Positions 6,980 through 14,053 of a stretch of 16,678 bases of DNA are shown one piece after another. The notes beneath the pieces are model-generated. The model was not told the DNA's origin. It worked only from the letters and a program-made list of their open reading frames with translations, and made no database searches. Numbering within the stretch: position 1 is the first letter of the stretch; every line of letters begins with the position of its first letter. The position numbers and the translations under genes are program-made. This stretch comes from an uncultured Bacteroidaceae bacterium. GTDB lineage: Bacteria > Bacteroidota > Bacteroidia > Bacteroidales > Bacteroidaceae. The stretch covers positions 1 to 16,678 of the forward strand of contig CAJGDX010000042.1 of assembly GCA_904502185.1 (NCBI GenBank), in the 5' to 3' direction.

Positions 6980-7207
6980 ATGGAAAACAAGAAGAAACCT
7001 ACAACAACCAGAATACAGCAGATACGCAAAAAGCGCATAGTAGCCCTTGTCAGCGACGAAGAGGAGCGCTTGATTGACAATTATCTGAAAAAATACAAGA
7101 TAAGCAACAAGAGCAATTGGATGCGCGAGACACTGCTCGCATTCATATACAAAAATCTTGACGAGGACTATCCCACTCTTTTCAACGAACACGACATGCG
7201 CCGATGA
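6980..7207 (+). CDS. Small ribbon-helix-helix-like protein coupled to tadA
   Basis: 75 residues. A basic N-terminus (about 1-19, rich in K, R and T) precedes a short strand KRIVALVS (18-25), a helix (26-39, DEEERLIDNYLKKY), a turn and a second helix beginning SNWMRETLL (45-53). That strand-helix-helix order resembles ribbon-helix-helix DNA-binding proteins such as MobC-like or Arc-like ones. This is a pattern-based guess, and I do not know the exact family. The start at 6980 follows the predicted promoter by about 27 bases. Its TGA stop overlaps the tadA ATG in an ATGA junction (7204-7207), so tadA translation is probably coupled to it. It could be an autoregulator of the pair or an RNA/DNA-binding accessory. 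Confidence 0.65.
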   Translation: MENKKKPTTTRIQQIRKKRIVALVSDEEERLIDNYLKKYKISNKSNWMRETLLAFIYKNLDEDYPTLFNEHDMRR

Positions 7208-7650
7208 AAGCAACCACCGACACTGACATAAAATACATGAAGCAGGCACTCGCCGAAGCACAGAAAGCGTATACTAAAGGCGAGATTCCAATTGGAGCCA
7301 TCGTCGTGTGCAACGACACCATAGTAGCCCGTTGTCACAACCTCACCGAAACACTCAACGACGTTACGGCACACGCCGAAATGCAGGCAATAACATCAGC
7401 AGCAGAGAGCATAGGCGGCAAATATCTTGACGACTGCACACTCTATGTAACAGTTGAACCTTGCCCCATGTGTGCCGGCGCAATAGGTTGGGCACATTTA
7501 GGCAGAGTGGTCTATGGTGCTGCGGACGAGAAAAAGGGATACAGAAAATTCGCTCCGGATGTACTGCATCCAAAGACAAAAGTCACAGACGGCGTATGTG
7601 CCGACGAAGCTGCTGAACTGATGAAAAGATTCTTTAAAGAGAGAAGATAA
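7204..7650 (+). CDS. tadA: tRNA-specific adenosine-34 deaminase
   Basis: Zinc-dependent cytidine-deaminase-fold enzyme that converts the wobble adenosine of tRNA-Arg(ACG) to inosine. Zinc and catalytic residues are clear: HAE (57-59), giving the ligand H57 and the proton shuttle E59, and PCPMC (86-90), giving C87 and C90. IPIGAIVV (28-35) and the region after the second motif (GAIGWAHLGRVVYGA) fit TadA, and the length of 148 residues is normal. A guanine or cytosine deaminase of the same fold is the alternative but fits less well. Its ATG overlaps the stop of the small RHH-like gene. It converges on the DUF4834 gene with only 7 bases between the stops and no terminator hairpin. Confidence 0.92.
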   Translation: MKATTDTDIKYMKQALAEAQKAYTKGEIPIGAIVVCNDTIVARCHNLTETLNDVTAHAEMQAITSAAESIGGKYLDDCTLYVTVEPCPMCAGAIGWAHLGRVVYGAADEKKGYRKFAPDVLHPKTKVTDGVCADEAAELMKRFFKERR

Positions 7651-7657
7651 CGAACGA

Positions 7658-7939
7658 CTACTTCTTATCGCCGTCCGAAGGCTTTATCTCCTCGAAACTG
7701 ACATACTCACCCTCATTCTTATCGAAAACCTTTTTGCGGGCGCCGTCCGCAGTCTCAGTACGTTTGAATGACGCTTTGCTGTCGTCATCAGTGCGTCGTT
7801 GCTGCTGCGAACGTCCTGTATTATAAGTAGAACCTCCGCCCAGCATTGAGATTATAGAGCGCAGTATACCCACTATCAACGAGGGAACAATAATGATAAG
7901 GGCAAATATAATAAGTAAAATGAATAAGATAAATTTCAT
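7658..7939 (-). CDS. DUF4834 family small membrane-anchored protein
   Basis: 93 residues. A very hydrophobic N-terminal helix (about 2-35) is followed by GGGSTYN and a polar, charged tail rich in Q, R, D and K. The tail ends with YVSFEEIKP. This matches the Bacteroidales DUF4834 proteins, which commonly sit behind psd and pssA, as here. The function is unknown. A role at the membrane near phospholipid synthesis is only suggested by position: it starts 19 bases after the pssA stop and is probably the last gene of that operon. It ends with TAG. Confidence 0.78.
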   Translation of the reverse strand: MKFILFILLIIFALIIIVPSLIVGILRSIISMLGGGSTYNTGRSQQQRRTDDDSKASFKRTETADGARKKVFDKNEGEYVSFEEIKPSDGDKK

Positions 7940-7958
7940 TGTTATATCCGATAAAGAG

Positions 7959-8654
7959 TTAACGCTTCTTTACCATAGACTTTATTACAGATATTGCAAC
8001 ATACAATGATATGATAGGAACAGCTGCACCAAAGCCTAAGAGCAACATAGGAGCTGAAACTAAAAGAAAACTATATCTGATTTTGTTCGCTCTCCACGCC
8101 AAATATTTTATTTTCAGGGAGAACATGGGAATTTCAGCAATCAAAAGGTAGCACGACAACAATACCATTGCTACCATCAACGCCCAACCATAAGGCAAAG
8201 AACCAATAAAATCTCCGAAGCCAACTACCAGCGATGCCCAAAACAGAGCATTGGCAGGAGTAGGCAAACCAATAAATGTGGTAGTCTGGCGCTTGTCAAT
8301 ATTGAATTTCGCCAAACGCAATGCCGAAAAAGCAGCGATAAGGAATGCCACATAGGGAACATAATCGGCTACAGCTTCTGGAATTGCAAGACCGCGCATG
8401 AACATGAATACCATAAACGAGGGTGCAAAACCGAATGTAACATCATCGGCCAACGAGTCGAGCTGCACACCCAAAGGAGAGCTGACCTTGAGCAGACGCG
8501 CTGTCATTCCATCGAAGAAGTCGAACACCGCTCCCAACACGATAAAAGTCAATGCCATCACAAAATCGCCTTGCATGGCCATTACGCATGAAACGCATCC
8601 TGACAAAAGATTACAACAAGTAATTGTATTGGGAATATGTTTTTTGAAGCCCAT
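7959..8654 (-). CDS. pssA: CDP-diacylglycerol--serine O-phosphatidyltransferase
   Basis: Integral membrane enzyme that joins serine to CDP-diacylglycerol to give phosphatidylserine. The CDP-alcohol phosphatidyltransferase motif is complete: D45, D48-G49, A52-R53, G62, D66 and D70 at the canonical spacings. The 231-residue protein has several membrane helices, with a hydrophobic C-terminal half. It is the B. subtilis-type (subclass II) enzyme, not the E. coli phospholipase-D-like one. It starts 14 bases after psd, whose enzyme uses its product, so the two steps to phosphatidylethanolamine are encoded in one operon. Confidence 0.93.
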   Translation of the reverse strand: MGFKKHIPNTITCCNLLSGCVSCVMAMQGDFVMALTFIVLGAVFDFFDGMTARLLKVSSPLGVQLDSLADDVTFGFAPSFMVFMFMRGLAIPEAVADYVPYVAFLIAAFSALRLAKFNIDKRQTTTFIGLPTPANALFWASLVVGFGDFIGSLPYGWALMVAMVLLSCYLLIAEIPMFSLKIKYLAWRANKIRYSFLLVSAPMLLLGFGAAVPIISLYVAISVIKSMVKKR

Positions 8655-8668
8655 ATAGTGACTATTGA

Positions 8669-9367
8669 TTATTTTAGTTTTGCAATTATAGTCTCATCGC
8701 CTACAGTTTTCTGCTCAAGTTCCACACAAATCTCGGCATCGAGCGGCAGATACACATCCACGCGAGAACCGAATTTGATGAATCCCATATGCTGGTCGAT
8801 GAAACACTCTTCGCCTGCCTCGGCATAAGTAACGATGCGACGCGCCATTGCACCGGCAATCTGTCTTACAAGAATTTCTGTTCCGTCGGGAGTCTCTATA
8901 ACCACCAACGAACGCTCGTTCTCGGTACTTGCCTTTGGCAACCAAGCTTTATGGAATTTACCCTTCTGATGTCCGACGCGCTTAACAACACCATCAACAG
9001 GATACCAGTTTGCATGGACATTCAGGGGACTCATGAATATAGAAATCTGTCTTCTTTTATCTTTAAAGTGGTCGGGTTCGTAGACCTCTTCGATAACCAC
9101 GACCTTACCATCGGCAGGAGCAACCACAAGTTTCTCCACACTTTCAAGCGGGAACACACGTTTGGGGCTGCGGAAGAAGTTCACCATCATCAGATAGAGA
9201 AACACCGAAAAAGATGTCAACAATATATTGAATACATCGCTAGGGACTAAGTACCAACTTAATGAATTCAACAAAAGAAGCACAATCAAGGAGACAACGA
9301 GAATGGAAGTTCCTTCACGATGTATCCTCATTTTTCTTATCCTTTTCAATTTTTCAATTCTTCCCAT
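8669..9367 (-). CDS. psd: Phosphatidylserine decarboxylase proenzyme
   Basis: Membrane-associated pyruvoyl enzyme that decarboxylates phosphatidylserine to phosphatidylethanolamine. It is made as a proenzyme that cuts itself; the expected cut is G200-S201 in KFGSRVD (199-205), leaving a short alpha chain of about 32 residues with the pyruvoyl group. Of the autoprocessing triad, D86 (PADGKV) and H118 (NVHANWYP) are visible along with S201. Two hydrophobic segments near the N-terminus (about 22-62) anchor it. At 232 residues it is the short form usual in Bacteroidetes and many other bacteria lacking the E. coli-type extension. First gene of the psd-pssA-DUF4834 operon. Confidence 0.92.
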   Translation of the reverse strand: MGRIEKLKRIRKMRIHREGTSILVVSLIVLLLLNSLSWYLVPSDVFNILLTSFSVFLYLMMVNFFRSPKRVFPLESVEKLVVAPADGKVVVIEEVYEPDHFKDKRRQISIFMSPLNVHANWYPVDGVVKRVGHQKGKFHKAWLPKASTENERSLVVIETPDGTEILVRQIAGAMARRIVTYAEAGEECFIDQHMGFIKFGSRVDVYLPLDAEICVELEQKTVGDETIIAKLK

Positions 9368-9392
9368 TGGTACAGTTTAATTGTTTATTTGA

Positions 9393-9423
9393 CAAAAATA
9401 GTATTTTTTTGTTAAACACCCAA
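9393..9423 (-). promoter_or_regulatory. Predicted Bacteroidetes promoter for psd-pssA-DUF4834
   Basis: On the minus strand 9400-9393 reads TATTTTTG, an exact TAnnTTTG match. TTG (9423-9421) lies 20 bases upstream, the usual spacing. Transcription would start near 9386, about 19 bases before ATG 9367. Confidence 0.6.
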
Positions 9424-9488
9424 CAATTTTCAAAGAAAAAAGAGAATCACACCTGCAAGAATCGCTATTAAAGGAGCATGTTGAAAAC

Positions 9489-9512
9489 TTTTGGAACAAA
9501 GTTCCGCAAAAA
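9489..9512. repeat. Imperfect inverted repeat upstream of dnaE
   Basis: GGAAC (9493-9497) and GTTCC (9501-9505) pair around AAA, and flanking TTTT/AAAA extend the stem after a small bulge. It lies in the 193-base divergent gap between psd and dnaE. A weak -7-like TATCTTTA (9528-9535) follows, seven of eight bases apart from the free positions. It may be an operator for dnaE or chance. Confidence 0.3.
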
Positions 9513-9560
9513 TCACAAATAAAGCACTATCTTTATCAGTCATAAAAAGAGAAAGAAAAA

Positions 9561-12500
9561 ATGGAAGATTTTGTTCATCTGCACGTACATACTCAATACT
9601 CGATACTTGACGGACAAGCATCCATTCCCCGTCTTGTGGACAAAGCCATAGACGACGGAATGCGCGGTATTGCCGTAACCGACCACGGCAATATGATGGG
9701 AATTAAGGAGTTCTACAACTATGTCAGTAAAAAGAACAAGGGCAAAGCACCCGAAGAGAAATTCAAGCCCATCATTGGTTGCGAAATGTACGTATCGCCA
9801 CGACGCCTATTTAATAAGGAAGGAAAAGAGGACCAGAAGGCCTTTCACCTTGTCGTGCTTGCAAAAAATCTTACAGGTTACCATAATCTTGTAAAACTTG
9901 TGTCAAAAGCGTGGAGCGAAGGCTACTACTACCATCCACGTACCGACAAGGTCGAACTTGAAAAGCACAAAGAGGGACTCATCATTGGCTCGGCATGTCT
10001 TGGAGGAGAGATTCCGCAGCTCATCAGAAACGGCAACTTCGAAGAGGCCGAGCGCAGCATCCTGTGGTTCAAGGAGACATTCGGCGACGATTTTTACCTT
10101 GAGCTTCAGATACATAAAGCTAACGTTGAACGCGCCAACCACGAGGTATATCCGTTGCAGATGGAGGTTAACAAGCACCTTGTAGAGTTCAGTAAAAAGC
10201 ATAATATAAAGCTTATCTGCACAAACGACGTACATTTCGTTGACGAAGAGAATGCCGAAGCACACGACCACCTCATCTGCCTGAACACCGGCAAAGACCT
10301 TGACGACCCCAACCGTATGCTCTACTCCAAACAGGAGTGGATGAAGACACGCGAGGAGATGAACGAACTATTTGCCGAATACCCCGATGCACTTGCAAAC
10401 ACTGTTGAAATATGTGATAAAGTTGAATTCTACAGCATCGACAATGCACCCATCATGCCCACCTTTGCCATACCCGAGGAGTTTGGCACCGAAGCGCAGT
10501 ACAGAGAAAAATTCACACACGAAGACCTGTTCAACGAATTCACACGCGACGAGAAGGGGAATGTGGTAATGTCGCAGGAGGCTGCCGAAGCAAAAATTAA
10601 AAAGCTCGGAGGATACGACAAACTCTATCGTATTAAGCTCGAAGGCGACTACCTGCGCAAGCTTACATACGATGGAGCAAAAAAGCTATACCCCGAGCCT
10701 TTCAGCCAGGAGCTGACCGACCGCATCGACTTCGAGCTTCACATCATGAAGACGATGGGTTTCCCCGGTTACTTCCTCATCGTGCAGGACTTCATAAAAG
10801 CCGCACGCGAAGAGCTTGGAGTATCCGTAGGCCCCGGACGTGGTTCTGCCGCAGGTAGTGTGGTGGCATATGCTCTGAGCATCACCCGTGTAGACCCGAT
10901 AAAATACGACCTGCTGTTCGAGCGTTTCCTGAACCCCGACCGCATTTCACTCCCCGATATCGACGTAGACTTCGACGACGACGGACGCGCCGAAGTACTG
11001 AAATGGGTGACAAACAAATATGGTCAGGAGAAGGTGGCACACATCATCACCTACGGTACAATGGCAACCAAACTTGCCATAAAGGACGTTGCACGCGTCG
11101 AGAAACTGCCGCTCGACATCTCAAACAAACTGTGCAAGGCCATCCCCGACCGTCTGCCCGACGGATTGAAAATGAACTTGAAGAACGCAATATCCGTTGT
11201 TCCCGAACTGCGCGAAGCAGAGTCATCGCCCAACGAGGTAATGCGCAACACCATTAAATACGCAAAAATGCTTGAGGGCAACGTACGCAACACCGGTGTA
11301 CATGCCTGCGGTATCATCATCTGCCGCGACGCCATTACCGACCACGTACCCACAAGCATCGCCGAGGACAAGGAGACCGGCGAAAAACTGCTCGTTACAC
11401 AATACGAGGGCAGCGTCATCGAAGACACCGGACTTATAAAGATGGACTTCCTGGGACTGAAGACCCTCTCTGTCATAAACGAAGCTATACTTAACATCCG
11501 TCAGAGCTTAGGCGAAGAAGTAGATATAGACAACATACCCATCGACGACAAACTGACCTACGACCTCTACTGCAAAGGCAACACCATAGGCACATTCCAG
11601 TTTGAGTCGCCGGGCATGCAGAAGTACCTGCGTGAGCTGCAGCCAAGCACCTTCGAGGACCTCATAGCTATGAATGCCCTCTACCGTCCCGGTCCCATGG
11701 ACTACATTCCCGACTTCATCAGCCGCAAGCACAACCCAGCGCTGGTGCAGTACGACATCCCCTGCATGGAGAAATACCTGAAGGACACCTACGGAATCAC
11801 CGTCTACCAGGAGCAGGTGATGCTTCTCTCGCGTCAGCTTGCCAACTTCACCCGAGGCGAGAGTGACACACTGCGTAAGGCCATGGGTAAGAAGCTGAAG
11901 GACAAGCTGGACGAGCTTAAGCCCAAATTCATCAACGGCGGAAAAGCCAACGGTCACGATCCTGCAATACTCGAAAAAATATGGGCCGACTGGGAGAAGT
12001 TCGCATCATATGCATTCAACAAGTCGCACGCCACATGTTATTCATGGGTAGCCTACCAGACGGCCTACCTCAAGGCACACTACCCCTCGCAGTACATGGC
12101 AGGTTCGCTGAGCCGCAACCTCTCGAATATCACTGAAATCACCAAGCTGATGCAAGAGTGCAAAAGCATGGATATAAACGTATTGGGCCCCGACGTAAAC
12201 GAGTCGCGACGCAAGTTCAGTGTAAACAAGCAAGGCGATATCCGTTTCGGCCTGTGCGCCATAAAAGGTGTAGGTGAGAATGCTGTTCAATCGATTATCA
12301 ACGAACGCGAGGCAAACGGCCCATACACAGATATCTTCAATTTCGTACAACGTGTCAACCTGACAGCATGCAACCGAAAGAACCTCGAATGTCTGGCACT
12401 CTCGGGAGCCTTCGACGAGCTGCCGGGAGGAATCACACGCGAACAGTACATGGGAACCAACAGCAAAGGCGAACAGTTCCTCGAAGCACTTGTGCGCTAC

Positions 12501-13256
12501 GGCAACCGCTACCAGACAGACAAGATGACATCGCAGAACTCACTTTTCGGCGAGCAGGGAATGGCAGAGATTCCCACCCCCGAGGTACCCGTAACTGAGG
12601 AGTGGAGCAACCTTATACGCCTTAACAAAGAACGCGAACTTGTAGGTATCTACCTGTCGGCACACCCACTCGACGAATATTCACTGGTGCTGAATGAATT
12701 CTGCAACACAAAAGCTGTTGAACTTGCCGACAAAAACGCCCTTGCCGGACGAAAAATAACCATGGGCGGACTTGTGACAGACCCGCCTCGCACCGGATTC
12801 ACCAAAAAGGGCAACCCCTACGGTGTTGTAACCATCGAAGACTTTTCGGGCAAAGCCGAAATAGCCCTTTTCGGAAACGACTGGATACAGAAACAGAACT
12901 ACTTTATACCCGGCAACTTTGTGTACATCAACGGAGCATGCCAGCCCAAGCAGTGGGACCCCAACTCATACGAATTTGTAATCAACGGCATACGTCTGCT
13001 TTCGGAGGTGAAAGAGGAATCGGTGAAAAGCATCACACTATCGTTCGCCAATGAACAGCTGACGGAAAATATTGTTGAAGATTTGATGGAACACATAAGA
13101 AACAACCCCGGAAAAAGCAAAATTCAGTTCAATATACGTGACATTGAGCATGAATTTACAATAAGTTTAGTATCTTTGGACTTCACAATGAACATAACCC
13201 AGAGTTTCATAGACTACATTAAGGAACTTCCAGGCTTTGAATATAAGTTTAATTGA
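9561..13256 (+). CDS. dnaE: DNA polymerase III subunit alpha (DnaE1 type)
   Basis: Main replicative polymerase, 1231 residues. An N-terminal PHP domain (about 1-270) begins HLHVH. The palm holds the catalytic aspartates D468 and D470 (PDIDVDF) and D718 (RPGPMDYIPDFI). Then come the fingers with GRGSAAGS upstream and FNKSHATCYSWVAYQTAYLKAHYP, a helix-hairpin-helix region (IKGVGENAVQSI), and a C-terminal OB fold (about ITMGGLVTDPPRTGF onward). All nine PHP metal ligands appear present: H6, H8, D17, H42, E75, H96, C146, D223 and H225. The start follows an A-rich leader and matches the family N-terminus. trxA follows after 20 bases. Confidence 0.96.
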   Translation: MEDFVHLHVHTQYSILDGQASIPRLVDKAIDDGMRGIAVTDHGNMMGIKEFYNYVSKKNKGKAPEEKFKPIIGCEMYVSPRRLFNKEGKEDQKAFHLVVLAKNLTGYHNLVKLVSKAWSEGYYYHPRTDKVELEKHKEGLIIGSACLGGEIPQLIRNGNFEEAERSILWFKETFGDDFYLELQIHKANVERANHEVYPLQMEVNKHLVEFSKKHNIKLICTNDVHFVDEENAEAHDHLICLNTGKDLDDPNRMLYSKQEWMKTREEMNELFAEYPDALANTVEICDKVEFYSIDNAPIMPTFAIPEEFGTEAQYREKFTHEDLFNEFTRDEKGNVVMSQEAAEAKIKKLGGYDKLYRIKLEGDYLRKLTYDGAKKLYPEPFSQELTDRIDFELHIMKTMGFPGYFLIVQDFIKAAREELGVSVGPGRGSAAGSVVAYALSITRVDPIKYDLLFERFLNPDRISLPDIDVDFDDDGRAEVLKWVTNKYGQEKVAHIITYGTMATKLAIKDVARVEKLPLDISNKLCKAIPDRLPDGLKMNLKNAISVVPELREAESSPNEVMRNTIKYAKMLEGNVRNTGVHACGIIICRDAITDHVPTSIAEDKETGEKLLVTQYEGSVIEDTGLIKMDFLGLKTLSVINEAILNIRQSLGEEVDIDNIPIDDKLTYDLYCKGNTIGTFQFESPGMQKYLRELQPSTFEDLIAMNALYRPGPMDYIPDFISRKHNPALVQYDIPCMEKYLKDTYGITVYQEQVMLLSRQLANFTRGESDTLRKAMGKKLKDKLDELKPKFINGGKANGHDPAILEKIWADWEKFASYAFNKSHATCYSWVAYQTAYLKAHYPSQYMAGSLSRNLSNITEITKLMQECKSMDINVLGPDVNESRRKFSVNKQGDIRFGLCAIKGVGENAVQSIINEREANGPYTDIFNFVQRVNLTACNRKNLECLALSGAFDELPGGITREQYMGTNSKGEQFLEALVRYGNRYQTDKMTSQNSLFGEQGMAEIPTPEVPVTEEWSNLIRLNKERELVGIYLSAHPLDEYSLVLNEFCNTKAVELADKNALAGRKITMGGLVTDPPRTGFTKKGNPYGVVTIEDFSGKAEIALFGNDWIQKQNYFIPGNFVYINGACQPKQWDPNSYEFVINGIRLLSEVKEESVKSITLSFANEQLTENIVEDLMEHIRNNPGKSKIQFNIRDIEHEFTISLVSLDFTMNITQSFIDYIKELPGFEYKFN

Positions 13257-13276
13257 TATAAAAAAACAGTAGCATT

Positions 13277-13591
13277 ATGGAAATAACAGTAACAGACAGC
13301 AACGCACAAGAATTTCTTGCGTCAGAACTCCCCATCGTACTTGACTTTTGGGCAACATGGTGCGGTCCCTGCAAACAGATTGCACCCGCCATTGCTGAAC
13401 TCGCCGAGGAATACGACGGTCGTATTCTTGTTGGCAAATGCGATGTAGAAGAGGCAGACGACCTCACCACCAAATACGGAATCCGCAATGTACCCACCGT
13501 ACTTTTCATCAAGAACGGCGAAGTTGTAGATAAATTCGTGGGTTCAATGGCCAAAGCAGCCATTAAGGAGAAATTCGAGAAACTGCTCTAA
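13277..13591 (+). CDS. trxA: Thioredoxin
   Basis: Cytoplasmic disulfide reductant of 104 residues, the normal length. The active site is WCGPCK (28-33) preceded by LDFWATW, and the cis-proline is P73 in NVPTVLF (71-77). There is no signal peptide, so it is the general thioredoxin rather than an exported thiol-disulfide protein. It lies 20 bases after dnaE and 28 before an acidic gene of unknown function, with no terminator between, so all three are probably co-transcribed. Confidence 0.94.
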   Translation: MEITVTDSNAQEFLASELPIVLDFWATWCGPCKQIAPAIAELAEEYDGRILVGKCDVEEADDLTTKYGIRNVPTVLFIKNGEVVDKFVGSMAKAAIKEKFEKLL

Positions 13592-13619
13592 GAAACCAAA
13601 CCTCATTAAAAACAGTACT

Positions 13620-13955
13620 ATGCAAAACGACGAATTCAGCAAAGAGGACCTCGATGACGAGAAAACCATAGAATTCATACGTCAACGACTGCCACAGGAT
13701 CTTAAGGAGAAATTCAGCGACGACGAGTTTTATTTCTTCCTCGACACCATTTACGAATATTACGAGAAGAGCGGTATCTTCGAATCGCAAGGCGATGCTG
13801 ATGGATTTATAGAAATAGACATTGACGCCATTGCAAAATTCGTGGCTAAGGAGGCGAAGAAAAACAACATCGGAGAGTATGACCCCGAAGAGCTTTTCTT
13901 CATAGTAGAGGGCGAGCTTGCCTATTTCGGAGCCATCGACGACGAAGAGGAGTAA
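13620..13955 (+). CDS. Acidic protein of unknown function downstream of trxA
   Basis: 111 residues with 34 acidic (15 D, 19 E) against about 11 basic, so net charge is near -23. There is no signal peptide or membrane helix and no cysteine, which argues against its being a thiol substrate of the neighbouring thioredoxin. The pattern (helix-rich middle with FIRQRLPQDLKEKF, FYFFLDTIYEYYEKSG, then FIEIDIDAIAKFVAKEA) suggests a compact alpha-helical fold. I do not recognise a family. It begins 28 bases after trxA and stops 37 bases before a strong terminator, so it is the last gene of the dnaE-trxA operon. An adaptor or nucleic-acid mimic would be speculation. Confidence 0.75.
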   Translation: MQNDEFSKEDLDDEKTIEFIRQRLPQDLKEKFSDDEFYFFLDTIYEYYEKSGIFESQGDADGFIEIDIDAIAKFVAKEAKKNNIGEYDPEELFFIVEGELAYFGAIDDEEE

Positions 13956-13992
13956 TATCATCTGCCGCCAATATCAGACAAACAATAAGAGC

Positions 13993-14039
13993 AATCAAAA
14001 AAAGGCTTCATCCTGCAGGATGAAGCCTTTTTTTTGATT
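13993..14039. terminator. Two-way palindromic terminator
   Basis: A perfect palindrome centred on CTGCAG (14013-14018) has arms AAAGGCTTCATC and GATGAAGCCTTT. These continue into A7/T8 runs and AATC/GATT. It lies between the end of the dnaE-trxA-unknown operon and the end of the convergent beta-galactosidase gene and suits both. Confidence 0.9.
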
Positions 14040-14053
14040 GGATATGATATTCA

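Noticed and set aside
9903..12350. Several 60-150-codon frames on the minus strand inside dnaE
   Set aside because: All are mirror frames of a conserved polymerase gene and show no domain or start signal.
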